From JARRKC01 sp037388505 (GTDB lineage Bacteria > Acidobacteriota > UBA6911 > RPQK01 > JAPXNP01): 64,000 bases of DNA. The stretch covers positions 1 to 64,000 of the forward strand of contig JARRKC010000005.1 of the NCBI GenBank assembly GCA_037388505.1. The letters are read 5' to 3'. This document shows, piece by piece, positions 63,769 through 64,000 of the stretch. The notes under the pieces were generated by a model, which ran no database searches, was not told the DNA's origin, and saw only the letters and a list, made by a program, of their open reading frames with translations. Numbering within the stretch: the stretch's first letter is position 1; each line of letters starts with the position of its first letter. The position numbers were made by a program, and so were the translations under genes.

Positions 63769-64000
63769 TCAGGGCTCCGTCTTGACTCGGGATCGGGAGT
63801 GGCTGCGCCGGATCCCTGCTGAATATCGATTGAGCAGCGCTGCGACGTCGTCCGCAAGCCGCTCCAGAGTCAGACAATTCCCATAACCGAGATCTGTCGC
63901 CAGGATCAGGTCGTAACGACATTCTTCGAGCGAGCCCTCAGCAATATTGAGGAAACGGATTTTGTCAGCCGCGCCCCGCTTCTTGAACCCCTCTGCAATG
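63769..64000 (-). CDS. Four-helix-bundle protein (S23 family), partial
   Basis: The reading frame runs from the window edge to a TGA at 63769-63771, giving the last 76 complete codons. The sequence IAEGFKKRGAADKIRFLNIA, GSLEECRYDLILATDLGY is the well-known core of the four-helix-bundle/S23-like family (TIGR02436), found stand-alone or inside 23S rRNA intervening sequences. The N terminus is outside the window. Function unknown. Confidence 0.85.
   Translation of the reverse strand, partial: IAEGFKKRGAADKIRFLNIAEGSLEECRYDLILATDLGYGNCLTLERLADDVAALLNRYSAGIRRSHSRSRVKTEP

Overview
The window is 64 kb of G+C-rich chromosome from a diderm (Gram-negative-type) bacterium. The evidence for an outer membrane is a beta-barrel protein, a LolA-like carrier with LolCDE-type ABC components, HflKC and HslUV. 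The combination of KorAB, an Rnf complex, DUF4416, DUF89, a NahK-like kinase and many intergenic repeats would fit Acidobacteriota (for example Thermoanaerobaculia-like lineages) or a neighbouring candidate phylum such as Krumholzibacteriota. That placement is inference; no rRNA or tRNA gene was recognised in the window.

Layout. 1-5.6 kb: hflK (partial), hflC, a DinB-like hydrolase, a small membrane protein, a LOG-family protein, a SEC-C protein, hypoxanthine phosphoribosyltransferase and an HD hydrolase. 5.6-11.7 kb: acetyl-CoA synthetase, then on the minus strand a NahK-like sugar kinase and two overlapping phosphohexomutase paralogs. 12.3-13.2 kb: a PmtA-like methyltransferase and a small hypothetical. 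13.6-30.7 kb: one tightly packed operon, the most unusual part of the window. 30.8-38.0 kb: DUF89 phosphatase, RsbU-type phosphatase, DUF4416, ligA, a small Cys/His protein and BrkB. 38.0-45.8 kb: hslVU, an FN3 lipoprotein, a three-gene biotin-dependent carboxylase and a membrane-anchored TIM-barrel-like protein. 46.0-49.9 kb: folC and accD (minus), a frameshifted transposase and palindromic repeats. 49.9-55.4 kb: a PHP-type phosphoesterase, xseA-xseB-ispA-tlyA (no dxs) and a YhcC-like radical SAM protein. 55.4-64 kb: a YjbQ-domain fusion, a nucleosidase, a beta-barrel/ABC/LolA-like operon, a zinc-ribbon protein and a partial four-helix-bundle protein.

The central system. An intact two-subunit 2-oxoacid:ferredoxin oxidoreductase (korA, korB) is followed, with overlaps or short gaps, by a 1280-residue protein, rnfB, a 1431-residue protein, rnfC, rnfD, rnfG, rnfE, rnfA, a 68-residue Cys-rich membrane protein and a 219-residue membrane protein. 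Both giant proteins are recognisable as NifJ/PFOR-type multidomain polypeptides, but in both the thiamine-pyrophosphate motifs of the C-terminal domain are gone, while iron-sulfur motifs remain (one site in the first, two in the second). I infer that they are catalytically dead PFOR paralogs kept as scaffold or electron relay between KorAB and the Rnf ion pump. Such an assembly would couple 2-oxoacid oxidation, or the reverse carboxylation, directly to an ion gradient and NAD(H).

Two genome-wide habits also show. At least nine genes have a TATNNT -10 hexamer 6-14 bases before the start codon and no visible Shine-Dalgarno, so leaderless or near-leaderless mRNAs look common. Intergenic regions carry several repeat families, including a pair of about 130-140 bp copies whose central stem is preserved by different bases.
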